Positions 55,294 through 63,764 of a stretch of 64,000 bases of DNA are shown here, one piece after another. The first letter of the stretch is position 1. Every line of letters begins with the position of its first letter. The position numbers and the translations under genes are program-made. Source of the DNA: DASSJF01 sp035934535 (GTDB lineage Bacteria; Sysuimicrobiota; Sysuimicrobiia; Sysuimicrobiales; Segetimicrobiaceae); assembly GCA_035934535.1 (NCBI GenBank), contig DASYXS010000097.1, forward strand, positions 1 through 64,000. Direction: 5' to 3'. Below the pieces are notes generated by a model. It did no database searches, was not told the origin of the DNA, and saw only the letters and a program-made list of their open reading frames with translations.

Positions 55294-56165
55294 GCGCGTC
55301 GCCCGTCCGCCGGCGCGACGAGCCCGGTGGTTTGCCGGCGGGCGGTACCGGCCGCGGCCAGTTCCGCCGAAAACCGCCCCGATCGCAGCCCGTCCGGCGC
55401 GATCCGCACGCTCGCAAAGCCGATCGCGCGCAGCGCGTCCGCGAGCCGGTCCGACATCGCCGTCAGGCGCCCGACCTCCGGCGACGGCACCTCGACGCTC
55501 GCGGCGGCGCCGTGGTGGCGGACCCGCACGTCGCGGAACCCGAGGCTCCGAACGATGCGCTCCGCCGCTTCGATCTGGCCGAGCGCGGCGACGGTCACCG
55601 GCGATCCGAACGGCAGGCGCGATGCGAGGCACGGCGCGGCGGGCTTGTCCCACACCTCGAGCCCGCGCCGGCGCGCCAGAGCGCGGATCTCCGCCTTGCC
55701 GAGGCCCGCGTCGAGCAGCGGTGCGTGCACCGCGAACTCCCCGGCCGCGCGCATCCCCGGCCGGTCATCGCCCACGTCGTCGGCGTTGGCGCCGTAGACG
55801 AGGGCCGGGAGGCCGAGTTCGGCGGCGAGCCGGGTGAGCTCGGTAAACAGCGCGTGCTTGCAGAAATAGCAGCGGTTCGCGTCGTTGCGGAGGTAGCGGG
55901 CGTCCTCGAACTCGCGCGTCTCGACGTGCAGGTGCCGCACGCCGAGCGATGCGGCGATCCGCTCCGCGGCGGCCAGCTCGTCCTGCGCAAGCGACGGAGA
56001 GACCGCGGTCGCCGCGACGCACCGGTCGCCGAGCACGTCAAAGGCAGCCGCGAGCAGATACGCGCTGTCGACGCCGCCCGAAAACGCGACCACGACGCCG
56101 CCGAGCGTCCGGAGACCGGCCTCGAGCCGCGCCTGCTTACCGTCGAGCGTGTTCACGCCGCGCAT
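55290..56165 (-). CDS. larE: ATP-dependent sacrificial sulfur transferase LarE
   Basis: The 291-residue N-type ATP pyrophosphatase has SGGVDS at 29-34, RCYFCK near 98-103 and WDKPAAPCLASR with Cys179 at the position whose sulfur is sacrificed in L. plantarum LarE. It thiolates the biscarboxylate mononucleotide made by LarB. It precedes larB and larC in one coupled unit and overlaps the EamA gene end by 29 bases; the likely starts are the ATG at 56165 or a GTG at 56156. Confidence 0.93.
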   Translation of the reverse strand: MRGVNTLDGKQARLEAGLRTLGGVVVAFSGGVDSAYLLAAAFDVLGDRCVAATAVSPSLAQDELAAAERIAASLGVRHLHVETREFEDARYLRNDANRCYFCKHALFTELTRLAAELGLPALVYGANADDVGDDRPGMRAAGEFAVHAPLLDAGLGKAEIRALARRRGLEVWDKPAAPCLASRLPFGSPVTVAALGQIEAAERIVRSLGFRDVRVRHHGAAASVEVPSPEVGRLTAMSDRLADALRAIGFASVRIAPDGLRSGRFSAELAAAGTARRQTTGLVAPADGRRA

Positions 56166-57132
56166 CCCCTCCGCGTCCTTCGACCCGTCCTTCGACCGGC
56201 GGCCGCACTACGCCTCCGTGGCCACCCGCGAGCCGCACGCCCGCGAGGGTGAGGAGCGCCCCCGCCGCCTGCACGGGACTCAGCGACTCGCCGAGGACTG
56301 CGGCGGCGATTACCACCGCGGAGACCGGCTCGAGGTACACGTACACCATCGTCTGCCGCTGTCCGAACCGGTGCAGCGACCGGCCCCAGAGCGCCATCGC
56401 CACGACCATCCCAGCGGTGCCGCCGTAGACGAGCCCGCCCCACGCCGGCCACGACACCGCGCCCCACGCGTAATGGGCCACGTCCGGCAGCGCAAGCGGC
56501 GCGAAAAGGAACATCGCGATCCCCATCGCCCACCCGGTCGCCTGCCACGTCCCGGCCGCCGCCACGACGGGGCTCACCGCGAAGCTGTACCAGCTCCACG
56601 CGGCGGCCGCGCCGAGCGCGAGCACATCGCCGATCAACCGCGACGCGCCGAGCCCGCCCGCCGCTCCCCAGACTAAGAACGCCACGCCCGCGATGCCGGC
56701 CGCGAGTCCAATCCACCGGCGGCTGTCCAGGGTCTCGCCGCCGCGCACGGCCAGCCACGCTGCGGTTAGGATCGGGGACGCCGCAAGCAAGATCGCGCTT
56801 TGTCCGGCCGTCGTCCAGCGGAGGCTGCCCACGAGCAGGATCTGAAACGCCGCCTGGGCGATCCCCGCGACCAAGACGGCCCACCGGAGTCCGCGCGGCA
56901 CCGCTCGGCGCCGCGGCAACCAGATCGCCGCCAGCACGGCAGTGGCCAGGGCGAGGCGCAGAAACGTGAAGTCGACGACCGGGATCTCGCGCAGCGCAAG
57001 CCGTGCGCCGGGGTAAATGCCACCCCACAGCACCACCGCCAGCAGCGGTTCGACGAGAATCCACCCGCCCGCGCGGCGGCCCGCCGCTCCGGGCACGGCC
57101 GGGGCCCCGCCGGCGGCCGAAGCCCCGCTCAT
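56137..57132 (-). CDS. EamA/DMT superfamily transporter
   Basis: The 331-residue protein has ten hydrophobic spans in two EamA repeats, e.g. PLLAVVLWGGIYPGARLALREIPVVDFTFLRLALA and LYLEPV-type YVYLEPVSAVVIAAAVLGESLSPVQAAGALLTLAGV. EamA proteins export or exchange amino acids and other metabolites. The ATG at 57132 overlaps the SDR stop (ATGA). The C-terminal tail after the last span is basic and His/Gly-rich, unlike the family norm, because it runs over the larE start. Substrate unknown. Confidence 0.9.
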   Translation of the reverse strand: MSGASAAGGAPAVPGAAGRRAGGWILVEPLLAVVLWGGIYPGARLALREIPVVDFTFLRLALATAVLAAIWLPRRRAVPRGLRWAVLVAGIAQAAFQILLVGSLRWTTAGQSAILLAASPILTAAWLAVRGGETLDSRRWIGLAAGIAGVAFLVWGAAGGLGASRLIGDVLALGAAAAWSWYSFAVSPVVAAAGTWQATGWAMGIAMFLFAPLALPDVAHYAWGAVSWPAWGGLVYGGTAGMVVAMALWGRSLHRFGQRQTMVYVYLEPVSAVVIAAAVLGESLSPVQAAGALLTLAGVRLAGGHGGVVRPPVEGRVEGRGGDARREHARR

Positions 57133-57881
57133 ACCATTACGGAACCGCCGTTCACATCGAGGCACTGGCCGGTCATGAACCGGCCGTCGTCCGAGGCGAG
57201 GTACAGCGCGGCCTTGGCGATGTCGTCAGGATCGCCCATGCGGCGCAGCGGCAGCTCCGCGGCCCGCGCGCGCTGGCGCTCGGGCGGGTAGATCGCGCGG
57301 TTCATGTCGGTGACGATCGCGCCGGGACAGATCGCGTTCACCGTGATGCTGTACTCGCCGACCTCGCGCGCCAGCGACCGCGTGAACGCCAGGACGAAGC
57401 CTTTGGTCCCGGAGTAGACGGCGAAGTCGGCCGATCCGACGTGGCCGAGCTGGGACGAAAGGTTGATGATCCGTCCGCCACGCCGGTCGATCATCGACGG
57501 CAGGAGCGCCCGCGTCAGCGTGAGCGTCCCGTATATGTTCACGCCGATCATCGCGGTCCACGTCGACGGATCCTGCGTCGCGAACGGCACGACGTCCATA
57601 ATGCCCGCGTTGTTGACGAGCACGTCGACGCGCCCGAACTCGCGCAGCGCCCGCTCCGCGAGCGCGCCCGTATCAGCGCTCCTCGCCACATCGGCCCGGA
57701 CCGCGATCCCCCGCCGTCCGGTCCGTTCAATCTGCTCGACGACGAATGCCGCCTCGGCTTCCGCGGCTCGGTAGGCGATCACGATGTCGGCGCCTTCTTG
57801 CGCGAAGCACAGCGCGGTCGCGCGGCCGAAGCCGCGGCTGCCGCCGGTGATGAGCGCGACCCGATCGGTAAGCCTGCCCAT
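57129..57881 (-). CDS. SDR family oxidoreductase (FabG-like)
   Basis: The 250-residue classical SDR has ITGGSRGFGRATALCFAQEG, NNAGIM, IINLSSQLGH and YSGTKGFVLAFTRSLAREVG. The start is the ATG at 57881 (GRLTDRVALITGG), supported by GGAGGGG upstream. A GTG at 57893 is too far into the leader. It could reduce a 3-oxo or keto-sugar substrate; the context does not decide. The stop overlaps the EamA start by four bases. Confidence 0.9.
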   Translation of the reverse strand: MGRLTDRVALITGGSRGFGRATALCFAQEGADIVIAYRAAEAEAAFVVEQIERTGRRGIAVRADVARSADTGALAERALREFGRVDVLVNNAGIMDVVPFATQDPSTWTAMIGVNIYGTLTLTRALLPSMIDRRGGRIINLSSQLGHVGSADFAVYSGTKGFVLAFTRSLAREVGEYSITVNAICPGAIVTDMNRAIYPPERQRARAAELPLRRMGDPDDIAKAALYLASDDGRFMTGQCLDVNGGSVMV

Positions 57882-57974
57882 GGCCCCCTCCACCGCACCG
57901 AACTAGGCCACGATAGCGTGGATTGTGCGTGGCCCCGGGAGGTTCGGCGAGCCGGACCGCGCGACCTACGGGAG

Positions 57975-58011
57975 GAGACGCTGAGCGCCACAGCCAACGG
58001 CAGAGCGTCTC
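57975..58011. promoter_or_regulatory. 8-bp inverted repeat in the leader of the PEP-mutase-like gene
   Basis: GAGACGCT (57975-57982) and AGCGTCTC (58004-58011) are perfect complements with a 21-base spacer, 37 bases before the ATG at 58048 in the 166-base divergent gap. Could be an mRNA leader stem or a regulator site. Confidence 0.3.
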
Positions 58012-58047
58012 AACCAGCACCACCCCCGCGGGGAGGTCCGGCCCGCC

Positions 58048-58890
58048 ATGCCGACGATCGCCGAGAAGCGCCGCACGTTCCGGCAGCTCCACGAATCCGG
58101 CTGCTTCATCATTCCAAACCCGTGGGACGCCGGCACCGCGCGCTATCTGCAGCACCTCGGCTTCAAGGCGATCGCGACGACCAGCTCCGGCGCGGCGTGG
58201 TCGATGGCGCTGCCCGATGAGGACTGGGCGCTCACCCGCGATCCGATGCTGGCGCACATCCGCATGATCGTCGAGGCGTCCGATCTGCCCGTGAACGCCG
58301 ATTACGAATCGGGCTATGCGGACGATCCCGCGGGCGTCGGCGAAAGCGTGCGGCTGTGCATCGAGACGGGCGTGGCCGGCCTGTCGATCGAGGATTCGAC
58401 CGGCGACGCGTCCCGGCCGCTCTATGACTTCGACCTGGCCGTCGCCCGCATCCGCGCCGCCCGGGTTGCGATCGACCGCGCCGGCGGCGACGTGCTCCTC
58501 GTCGGGCGTTCGGAAGGGTTCATCCGCGGAGCACCCGACCTCGACGAGACGATCGGCCGGCTCCGGGCCTACGCGTCGGCCGGTGCCGACTGTCTCTACG
58601 CGCCGGGGATCCGGACGCGCGAGCAGATCGGCGCGGTCGTCGACGCCGTGGCGCCGAAGCCGGTCAACCTCCTGATCGGCGCGCCGATCGGGCTCACCCT
58701 CGCGGACGCAGCCGCCCTCGGCGTGCGCCGGATCAGCGTCGGCGGCGCGCTCGCGCGCGCCGCCTGGGGCGGATTCATCCGCGCGGCGACAGGCCTCGTC
58801 GCGGGGACCTTCGACGCCTTCGCGGACGCGGCGCCCGGCGGTGACCTGAACGCGTTGTTCACCGGGGACTTCAAGCGGAGGCAGCGGTGA
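58048..58890 (+). CDS. Isocitrate lyase / PEP mutase family protein
   Basis: The 280-residue beta-barrel protein has KRRTFRQLHESGCFIIPNPWDAGTARYLQHLGFKAIATTSSGAAW, VNADYESGYADDP with metal-binding acidic residues, and GVAGLSIEDSTGD. The KKCGH lyase motif is absent. It therefore belongs with PEP mutase/2-methylisocitrate lyase-like or oxaloacetate hydrolase-like members that act on C-C or C-P bonds of small keto acids. GGGGAGG lies eleven bases upstream. The stop overlaps the alkyltransferase start. Confidence 0.86.
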   Translation: MPTIAEKRRTFRQLHESGCFIIPNPWDAGTARYLQHLGFKAIATTSSGAAWSMALPDEDWALTRDPMLAHIRMIVEASDLPVNADYESGYADDPAGVGESVRLCIETGVAGLSIEDSTGDASRPLYDFDLAVARIRAARVAIDRAGGDVLLVGRSEGFIRGAPDLDETIGRLRAYASAGADCLYAPGIRTREQIGAVVDAVAPKPVNLLIGAPIGLTLADAAALGVRRISVGGALARAAWGGFIRAATGLVAGTFDAFADAAPGGDLNALFTGDFKRRQR

Positions 58891-59486
58891 TGCCGGCGGA
58901 CGTCCGGTATGCGCGTCTTGCGACACCGGTCGGACCCATGCTCGTCGCGGAGACCGACGGAGGCGTGCTGGCCATCTACTTTGAGGAAGGACGCAGGCGC
59001 CGCCGCGTCGACCGGGCGTGGCGCCTCGTCGATGCGCGCGAGATCCGCGTCGCCGCCCAACTCGCGGAGTACTTCGCCGGCACCCGCCGGACGTTCGAGG
59101 TTCGCCTCGCGCCGCAGGGCACACCGTTTCAGCGGCGCGTCTGGGAGGCGGTGGCGGCGATCCCGTACGGGAAGACTCGCTCCTACGGAGCGATCGCATC
59201 CGAGATCGGCGCGCCCATTGCCGTGCGCGCCGTCGGCGCGGCGAACGGCCGGAATCCATGGCCGATCGTCGTGCCCTGCCACCGCGTAATCGGGAGCGAC
59301 GGGTCGCTGACGGGGTACGGCGGCGGGCTTCCGATCAAGCGCGCGCTGCTCGACTTCGAGCGCGGCGCCGGCCGGCTCTTTACGGGTCCCGGAGATTCGT
59401 GGCTGGCGTCGCCCCGCGGGGGCGGGACTAGCCCTCGGGATGCGAGGGCGTCGGAATCCACCACTCCTCGCCGCGCGGTGTCGTAA
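58890..59486 (+). CDS. ogt: Methylated-DNA-[protein]-cysteine S-methyltransferase
   Basis: The roughly 198-residue O6-alkylguanine-DNA alkyltransferase has the active-site PCHRVIG with Cys about 130, the helix-turn-helix FQRRVWEAVAAIPYGKTRSYGAIASEIG, and RAVGAANGRNP. It repairs O6-methylguanine once per molecule. ATG 58890 overlaps the previous stop as TGATG; the adjacent GTG at 58887 is an alternative. GGAGG is eight bases upstream. About 30 residues of Ser/Arg-rich tail beyond the family end overlap the facing M20 gene by 59 bases. Confidence 0.92.
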   Translation: MPADVRYARLATPVGPMLVAETDGGVLAIYFEEGRRRRRVDRAWRLVDAREIRVAAQLAEYFAGTRRTFEVRLAPQGTPFQRRVWEAVAAIPYGKTRSYGAIASEIGAPIAVRAVGAANGRNPWPIVVPCHRVIGSDGSLTGYGGGLPIKRALLDFERGAGRLFTGPGDSWLASPRGGGTSPRDARASESTTPRRAVS

Positions 59487-61011
59487 CGTACTCGGGCCAG
59501 CGCAGATCGACCGGCGGCGCGAAGTCGCGCGGCAGGAGCGGCGCGACCCACCGGGCGCCGCCGACGCCGCCGCCGGTCCGCTCCTCGAATTCGGCCCGCG
59601 CGGCCGCGAGCTCGCCGGGAGACACCAGCAGGTCGACGAGGCTCGCCGCGATCGTCTTGCCCGCGGTGAACGTCATCGGATCGATGCAGGCCGGCACGCC
59701 GCCGATCGCGTTTGACGTCCACGCCGGATACTCGTAGCCCGGCTGCGCCGGCCGGAGCCGAGGCCGCCCGGTGAACAGCCGCGCCGTCGGCGCGTGCCAC
59801 GTGTAGTCGACGTAGTCGTCCGACGTGAAGCTCTGCTGCCAGGCGGGCAGCGCCTCCCGCAGGCGCGCCTCGTTCTCGGCCGGCGGCACGAGCCGGCTGC
59901 ACGACGCGATGAACGGGTCCTCCATCGGCGTGATGCCGAGGGTTTGCTGGATCTCCCGGCCGAACCGGCGCGCCTCTTCGCCGAAGACCGGGGGCCCGAC
60001 CAGTTCCAGATTGCGGTACACGAGCTCGGCGAGGGCACGGTTCGGCAGGCCGGTGCGCGTCTTCGTGATCCACCGAACGCCGTGCCGGCAGTGCGCGATC
60101 GCGGCCGCGTGGGCCGCGTTCCGCTCGAGCACCTTGGCGATCTGCTCCTGGATGCCGAGGCTCGGCGAGCGCCACGCGTACTGGATCGCGGCGTAGCGCG
60201 GCGGCAGGTTGTCGGACGTGCACTGCCCGCCCACCATCATGAACTCGTTGAGCGTCCACGTGCCGGTGTGCGGGAACATCGCTTCCTTCAAATACTTGCT
60301 GCTCGTGTACATCAGGCAGACCGCGTCGAGCGCCCCGGGGCACCGCGCCGTCGCGTGCGAGTGGCGGACCGGCATCAGCGAGTGGTCGATCCACGTTTCC
60401 GGCTCGTCGCACTCGAACGCGTACTGCGCGCTCCAATAGGCGCCGCACTGCGTATCCCAGGCGACGGTGTTGTTGGGATTCGGATGGAACGCGATGTAGG
60501 CGTCCGCGCCGTCGTAGTAGCCTTTGGCCGCGTGGACCGGCTTGGAGCCGCAGACCTTCTCCGCGGGCTCGCCGAAGAAGCGGAGTGTGCCCCGCAGGCC
60601 GTGCCGCTGCATCGCGGCCTTGGCCGCGAGCACGCCGGTCAGCGCGGCGACGCCGAGCGCGGAGTGCGGATCGGTGTGGCCGGCCGCGTACGGATGAAGG
60701 CCGTCGCGCGGCGCCCGCCGGGGCGCCGGCTGCTGCGAGTTCTCCGGCACCGCATCGTACTCGCCGTAGGAGCCCAGCACCGGCCGGCCCTCGCCGAACG
60801 TGGCGAGAAACGCCGTCGGCATCCCGCCCGTGCCTTCCTCGACGTGGAAGCCTTCCGCCCGCAGCAGGTCGCGGTAGGCGCGCGCGGACTTGTACTCGCG
60901 CCACGCCGGCTCGGCGTACCGCCAGATCTCCTCGCAGAAGCGCGAGAGCCGCGGTCGGTTCTCCTCCACCCACGCGAGCGTGGTCTGCTTCTCCGCGGAC
61001 AAGTGCGCCAT
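59428..61011 (-). CDS. M20-family amidohydrolase, AbgB-like
   Basis: The 527-residue protein shows VEENRPRLSRFCEEIWRYAEPAWREYKSARAYRDLLRAEGF and GSYGEYDAVPENSQQPAPRR. HPYAAGHTDPHSALGVAALTG and FFGEPAEKVCGSKPVHA follow. These match the p-aminobenzoyl-glutamate hydrolase subunit B-like branch of M20 peptidases. The usual metal His of G-H-x-C-G-H is changed to GHTDPHS. It would cleave an N-acyl or amide bond. The ATG at 61011 has GAGGGAGGG upstream; the frame continues far upstream only as antisense. It follows an M28-like gene by 11 bases. Confidence 0.85.
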   Translation of the reverse strand: MAHLSAEKQTTLAWVEENRPRLSRFCEEIWRYAEPAWREYKSARAYRDLLRAEGFHVEEGTGGMPTAFLATFGEGRPVLGSYGEYDAVPENSQQPAPRRAPRDGLHPYAAGHTDPHSALGVAALTGVLAAKAAMQRHGLRGTLRFFGEPAEKVCGSKPVHAAKGYYDGADAYIAFHPNPNNTVAWDTQCGAYWSAQYAFECDEPETWIDHSLMPVRHSHATARCPGALDAVCLMYTSSKYLKEAMFPHTGTWTLNEFMMVGGQCTSDNLPPRYAAIQYAWRSPSLGIQEQIAKVLERNAAHAAAIAHCRHGVRWITKTRTGLPNRALAELVYRNLELVGPPVFGEEARRFGREIQQTLGITPMEDPFIASCSRLVPPAENEARLREALPAWQQSFTSDDYVDYTWHAPTARLFTGRPRLRPAQPGYEYPAWTSNAIGGVPACIDPMTFTAGKTIAASLVDLLVSPGELAAARAEFEERTGGGVGGARWVAPLLPRDFAPPVDLRWPEYVTTPRGEEWWIPTPSHPEG

Positions 61012-61022
61012 GGCGCCCTCCC

Positions 61023-62819
61023 TCACGCGTCCCGGCCCAGCGTCTCGAGCGTCCCGCGGACCAACTCGCCCGCCTCCCGCAGCGCATCGGCCACACGGTT
61101 GCGCGCGCGGATCGTCGCCACCCACCAGACCTGGAACGCCTCGGAATCCCGCGGGTAGGCCGCCAGCGCCGGGTACGGCACGAGGGACGGGATCATCTGC
61201 GTCTGCCAGGCGTGCCCGTACCGGTCCTGTCCGTAGGCGCCCACCGCGGTGGACGCCACGGGCACGAGCAGGCGCGACAGCCGCAGCATCGTGCCGTTGA
61301 GGAGATCGGCCGCCGCACCGTCCCCGTCCGAGGCGGTCTGCGCGCGCACCCGGCCGCAGGTCTCGTCGAGCCGCGCCGCGAGGCCGGCGAACTCGCGCGC
61401 GCGGTCCGCGGCGCCGCGCATGTCGATGTCGGGCACGTCGAGCGCGGCCAACTGGTCCAGGCGCTCGGCGAAGCGAGCCGCGATCGGCCGGAACTCGTAC
61501 GGGAGCACCGGCTCGGTGAGCAGACCCCACATCCAGCGCGCGTACACCCGGAGGTGCAGCGCCAGCCGGTCCTTGTCGACCTTGTCGAGGGTGTTCTCGA
61601 TCGAGTGGTGCCACCACCCGAGGTTGGCGAGGGCGGTCCGCTCGATCTCCTCGTCCGTGAACGACATCTCGCCCGCGAGCGACGGAAGGCCCACGCCGAA
61701 GAATGAGGAATCGCCGTTTTTCTGCTGGCGCCGCCAGTGGACCGGCATCTCGCCGGCGATCTCGCGGGTCGCGGCGGCGACGTAGTTCTGGATATCGTCG
61801 GTCGAGTGGAGGTGCCACACGGACGAGCCGGCCATCGCCGGCTGGTCGATCTGCAGATAGGCGACGCACGAGCGGCGCAAACGATCCCACTGCACGTCGG
61901 CGAAGCGGGACGAGGAGATCATCGTCCCGGTCTCGTGGCCCATCCACAGACCCGTGACCAGACCGCGTCGCAACGCGTCGCGCACGCGGTGGAATACCCG
62001 CGAGAGCTCCATCATGCAGGCGTCGCCGGCCGCGTTGTCGGTGGCCTGCGGACCGGGCCAGGAGTCCATGTGGCCGCCGAGGAGCAGGAACTGCCGGTCC
62101 GCGGAGGTTCCCGATTCCGCGGTGGTCATCGTCAGACGCTTCCAGACGTTCTCGGCGCGGGCGCGCACCCGCACGCGCACCTGACCCGTCTCGCACAGCC
62201 GCCGGAGGCGCAGCCCCTCGGTGCGCGCGATCCCGACGCACGGCAGGTCCGGCATCTCGGAGGCGAGCGTCTCGGGCGTGGGGTTGCCCCACGCGGACTT
62301 CATGGAACCGAACGGCAGCACGGCGTTCGTCTCGTCGCCCCAGTTCATCATGATCTGCGCGGCAGAGCCGCGCTTCCAGGCGATGTACGCCTTCTCGTGC
62401 CGGGCGGGCGAGTACGACAGCTCGGAGAGCGTGATCTTCCCGCGCACGTCCTTGCCCTCGTACTCCGATTCCGCGCCCGAGCCGACGTAGACCAATTCGC
62501 CCTCCAGGCCGTCGGTCGAGGCCGAGTGCCCCAGCGTGTTGGCGCCGATCGTCCGCGCTTCGGGCGCGAGCACGCACACCTCGCCCGCCTCCGGAAACGA
62601 GACGAGCCCCGGAAACTCGTGCATCCGGCTCTCGAGCCCCGCGCCCGTGAAGGCCTCGTGCGCGTACTCGGCCATCCGCCGCGAGTTGGCCGACCCGGCC
62701 AGCCGCGAGGGGATCTGAGTCGTGATGTGGACGATGTGCGCGTAGGCGTTGTCCACCGAGAGCTCGCGCAGCACGTCGTCGAGCGCGATCTGCGTCTTCC
62801 GGATCCCCGCCACGCCCAC
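61023..62819 (-). CDS. M28 family peptidase-like protein, third paralogue
   Basis: The 598-residue protein starts at a GTG at 62819 with AAAGGGGG upstream. It has a PA-like insert, His250 and Asp252 (GGHMDSW), Asp261 (TDNAAGD), then LWMGHETGTMISSSRFAD with His295-Glu296 where Glu-Glu is usual, Asp325 (LQIDQP), and WWHHSIENTLDKVD. One of the two glutamates is retained, so it may be an active divergent member. It precedes the M20 amidohydrolase and follows the third dipeptide permease pair; the set suggests peptide or amide uptake and hydrolysis. Confidence 0.84.
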   Translation of the reverse strand: MGVAGIRKTQIALDDVLRELSVDNAYAHIVHITTQIPSRLAGSANSRRMAEYAHEAFTGAGLESRMHEFPGLVSFPEAGEVCVLAPEARTIGANTLGHSASTDGLEGELVYVGSGAESEYEGKDVRGKITLSELSYSPARHEKAYIAWKRGSAAQIMMNWGDETNAVLPFGSMKSAWGNPTPETLASEMPDLPCVGIARTEGLRLRRLCETGQVRVRVRARAENVWKRLTMTTAESGTSADRQFLLLGGHMDSWPGPQATDNAAGDACMMELSRVFHRVRDALRRGLVTGLWMGHETGTMISSSRFADVQWDRLRRSCVAYLQIDQPAMAGSSVWHLHSTDDIQNYVAAATREIAGEMPVHWRRQQKNGDSSFFGVGLPSLAGEMSFTDEEIERTALANLGWWHHSIENTLDKVDKDRLALHLRVYARWMWGLLTEPVLPYEFRPIAARFAERLDQLAALDVPDIDMRGAADRAREFAGLAARLDETCGRVRAQTASDGDGAAADLLNGTMLRLSRLLVPVASTAVGAYGQDRYGHAWQTQMIPSLVPYPALAAYPRDSEAFQVWWVATIRARNRVADALREAGELVRGTLETLGRDA

Positions 62820-62912
62820 AGCCCCCCTTTAGTCCACCGTCGACCGCTGCCGGGTCACCGCCGGCCGCGTACCCGTGCCATATTCGATCCGGCCGCGACA
62901 CGGCCCCGCGGG

Positions 62913-63764
62913 TCAGCCGAGACGCGCCGCCGCCGGGTCGAGGCTCTCGGACAGGCCGTCGCCGGCCACATTGAACCCGAGCACGACCAGCATCAGCGCG
63001 ATCCCCGGGATGACCGTGGCGTGCGGTGCCACGCGGATGTAGGCCACCGACGATGCGATCATGGCGCCCCATTCCGGCTCGGGCGGCTGCACCCCAAGGC
63101 CGAGAAAGCTCAGCGTGGCCGCGGTCAGCACGGCGGTGGCGAGGCGCAGCGTCCCCTGCACGATGATCGGGGTCAGGATGTTCGGCAGAATGTGCCGCAG
63201 CATGATCCGGCGGTTCCGGCCGCCCATCGCGCGGCTCGCGTCCACGTACTCCATGTGCGCGACGTCGAGCGTGCTCCCGCGGGCGAGCCACGCCATCGTC
63301 GGCACAGAGTAGACGCCGATTGCGAGGATCAGCCGGAAGACCCCGAAGCCGAAGATCGCCACGACGGCGAGGGCGAGCAGGATGCCGGGAAACGCCATCA
63401 AGACCTCGACTGTGCCGCTGATCAGGGCGTCGAGCCGGCCGCCGTAGTATCCTGCAGCCAGTCCCAGCGGCACCCCCACGGCCGCGGCAAACGCAACCGC
63501 CCCGACAGAGATCGCGAGCGACGTGCGGGCGCCCCACAGCAGGCGGCTCGCGATGTCGCGGCCCAGCTCGTCGTTGCCGAGCAGGTGGTGGAGCGACGGC
63601 GGGCGCAGCCGGAGGGCGAGGTCGTTCTGGCTGGGATCGTACGCGGCCAACCAGGGCGCCGCGACCGCCAGCGCGACGTACACCCCGATGACCACCAGGC
63701 CCGCCAGCGCGGCACGGTTTCGCAGCAGCCGGTGCAGCGGTGTGGCGCGGGTCCGCTCAGCCAT
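62913..63764 (-). CDS. Oligopeptide ABC transporter permease, DppC type
   Basis: The 283-residue permease has the canonical order: leader, span at 15-35, WLAAYDPSQNDLALRLRPPSLHHLLGNDELGRDIASRLLWGARTSL, then EAA loop VDASRAMGGRNRRIMLRHILPN. The ATG at 63764 overlaps the DppB-type stop by eight bases, as in the pair at 25966-25973. Together with the M28-like and M20 genes downstream it may supply peptides for hydrolysis. Confidence 0.92.
   Translation of the reverse strand: MAERTRATPLHRLLRNRAALAGLVVIGVYVALAVAAPWLAAYDPSQNDLALRLRPPSLHHLLGNDELGRDIASRLLWGARTSLAISVGAVAFAAAVGVPLGLAAGYYGGRLDALISGTVEVLMAFPGILLALAVVAIFGFGVFRLILAIGVYSVPTMAWLARGSTLDVAHMEYVDASRAMGGRNRRIMLRHILPNILTPIIVQGTLRLATAVLTAATLSFLGLGVQPPEPEWGAMIASSVAYIRVAPHATVIPGIALMLVVLGFNVAGDGLSESLDPAAARLG

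Noticed and set aside
59428..61011. AbgB assignment as a true p-aminobenzoyl-glutamate hydrolase
   Set aside because: No AbgA or AbgT partner genes nearby and the GHxCGH motif is changed, so only family placement is given.
61012..63537. A frame open for some 840 codons upstream of the M20 gene
   Set aside because: Composition is Arg/Ala/Gly-rich nonsense antisense to the M28-like and DppC-type genes; the M20 homology begins at the ATG at 61011.
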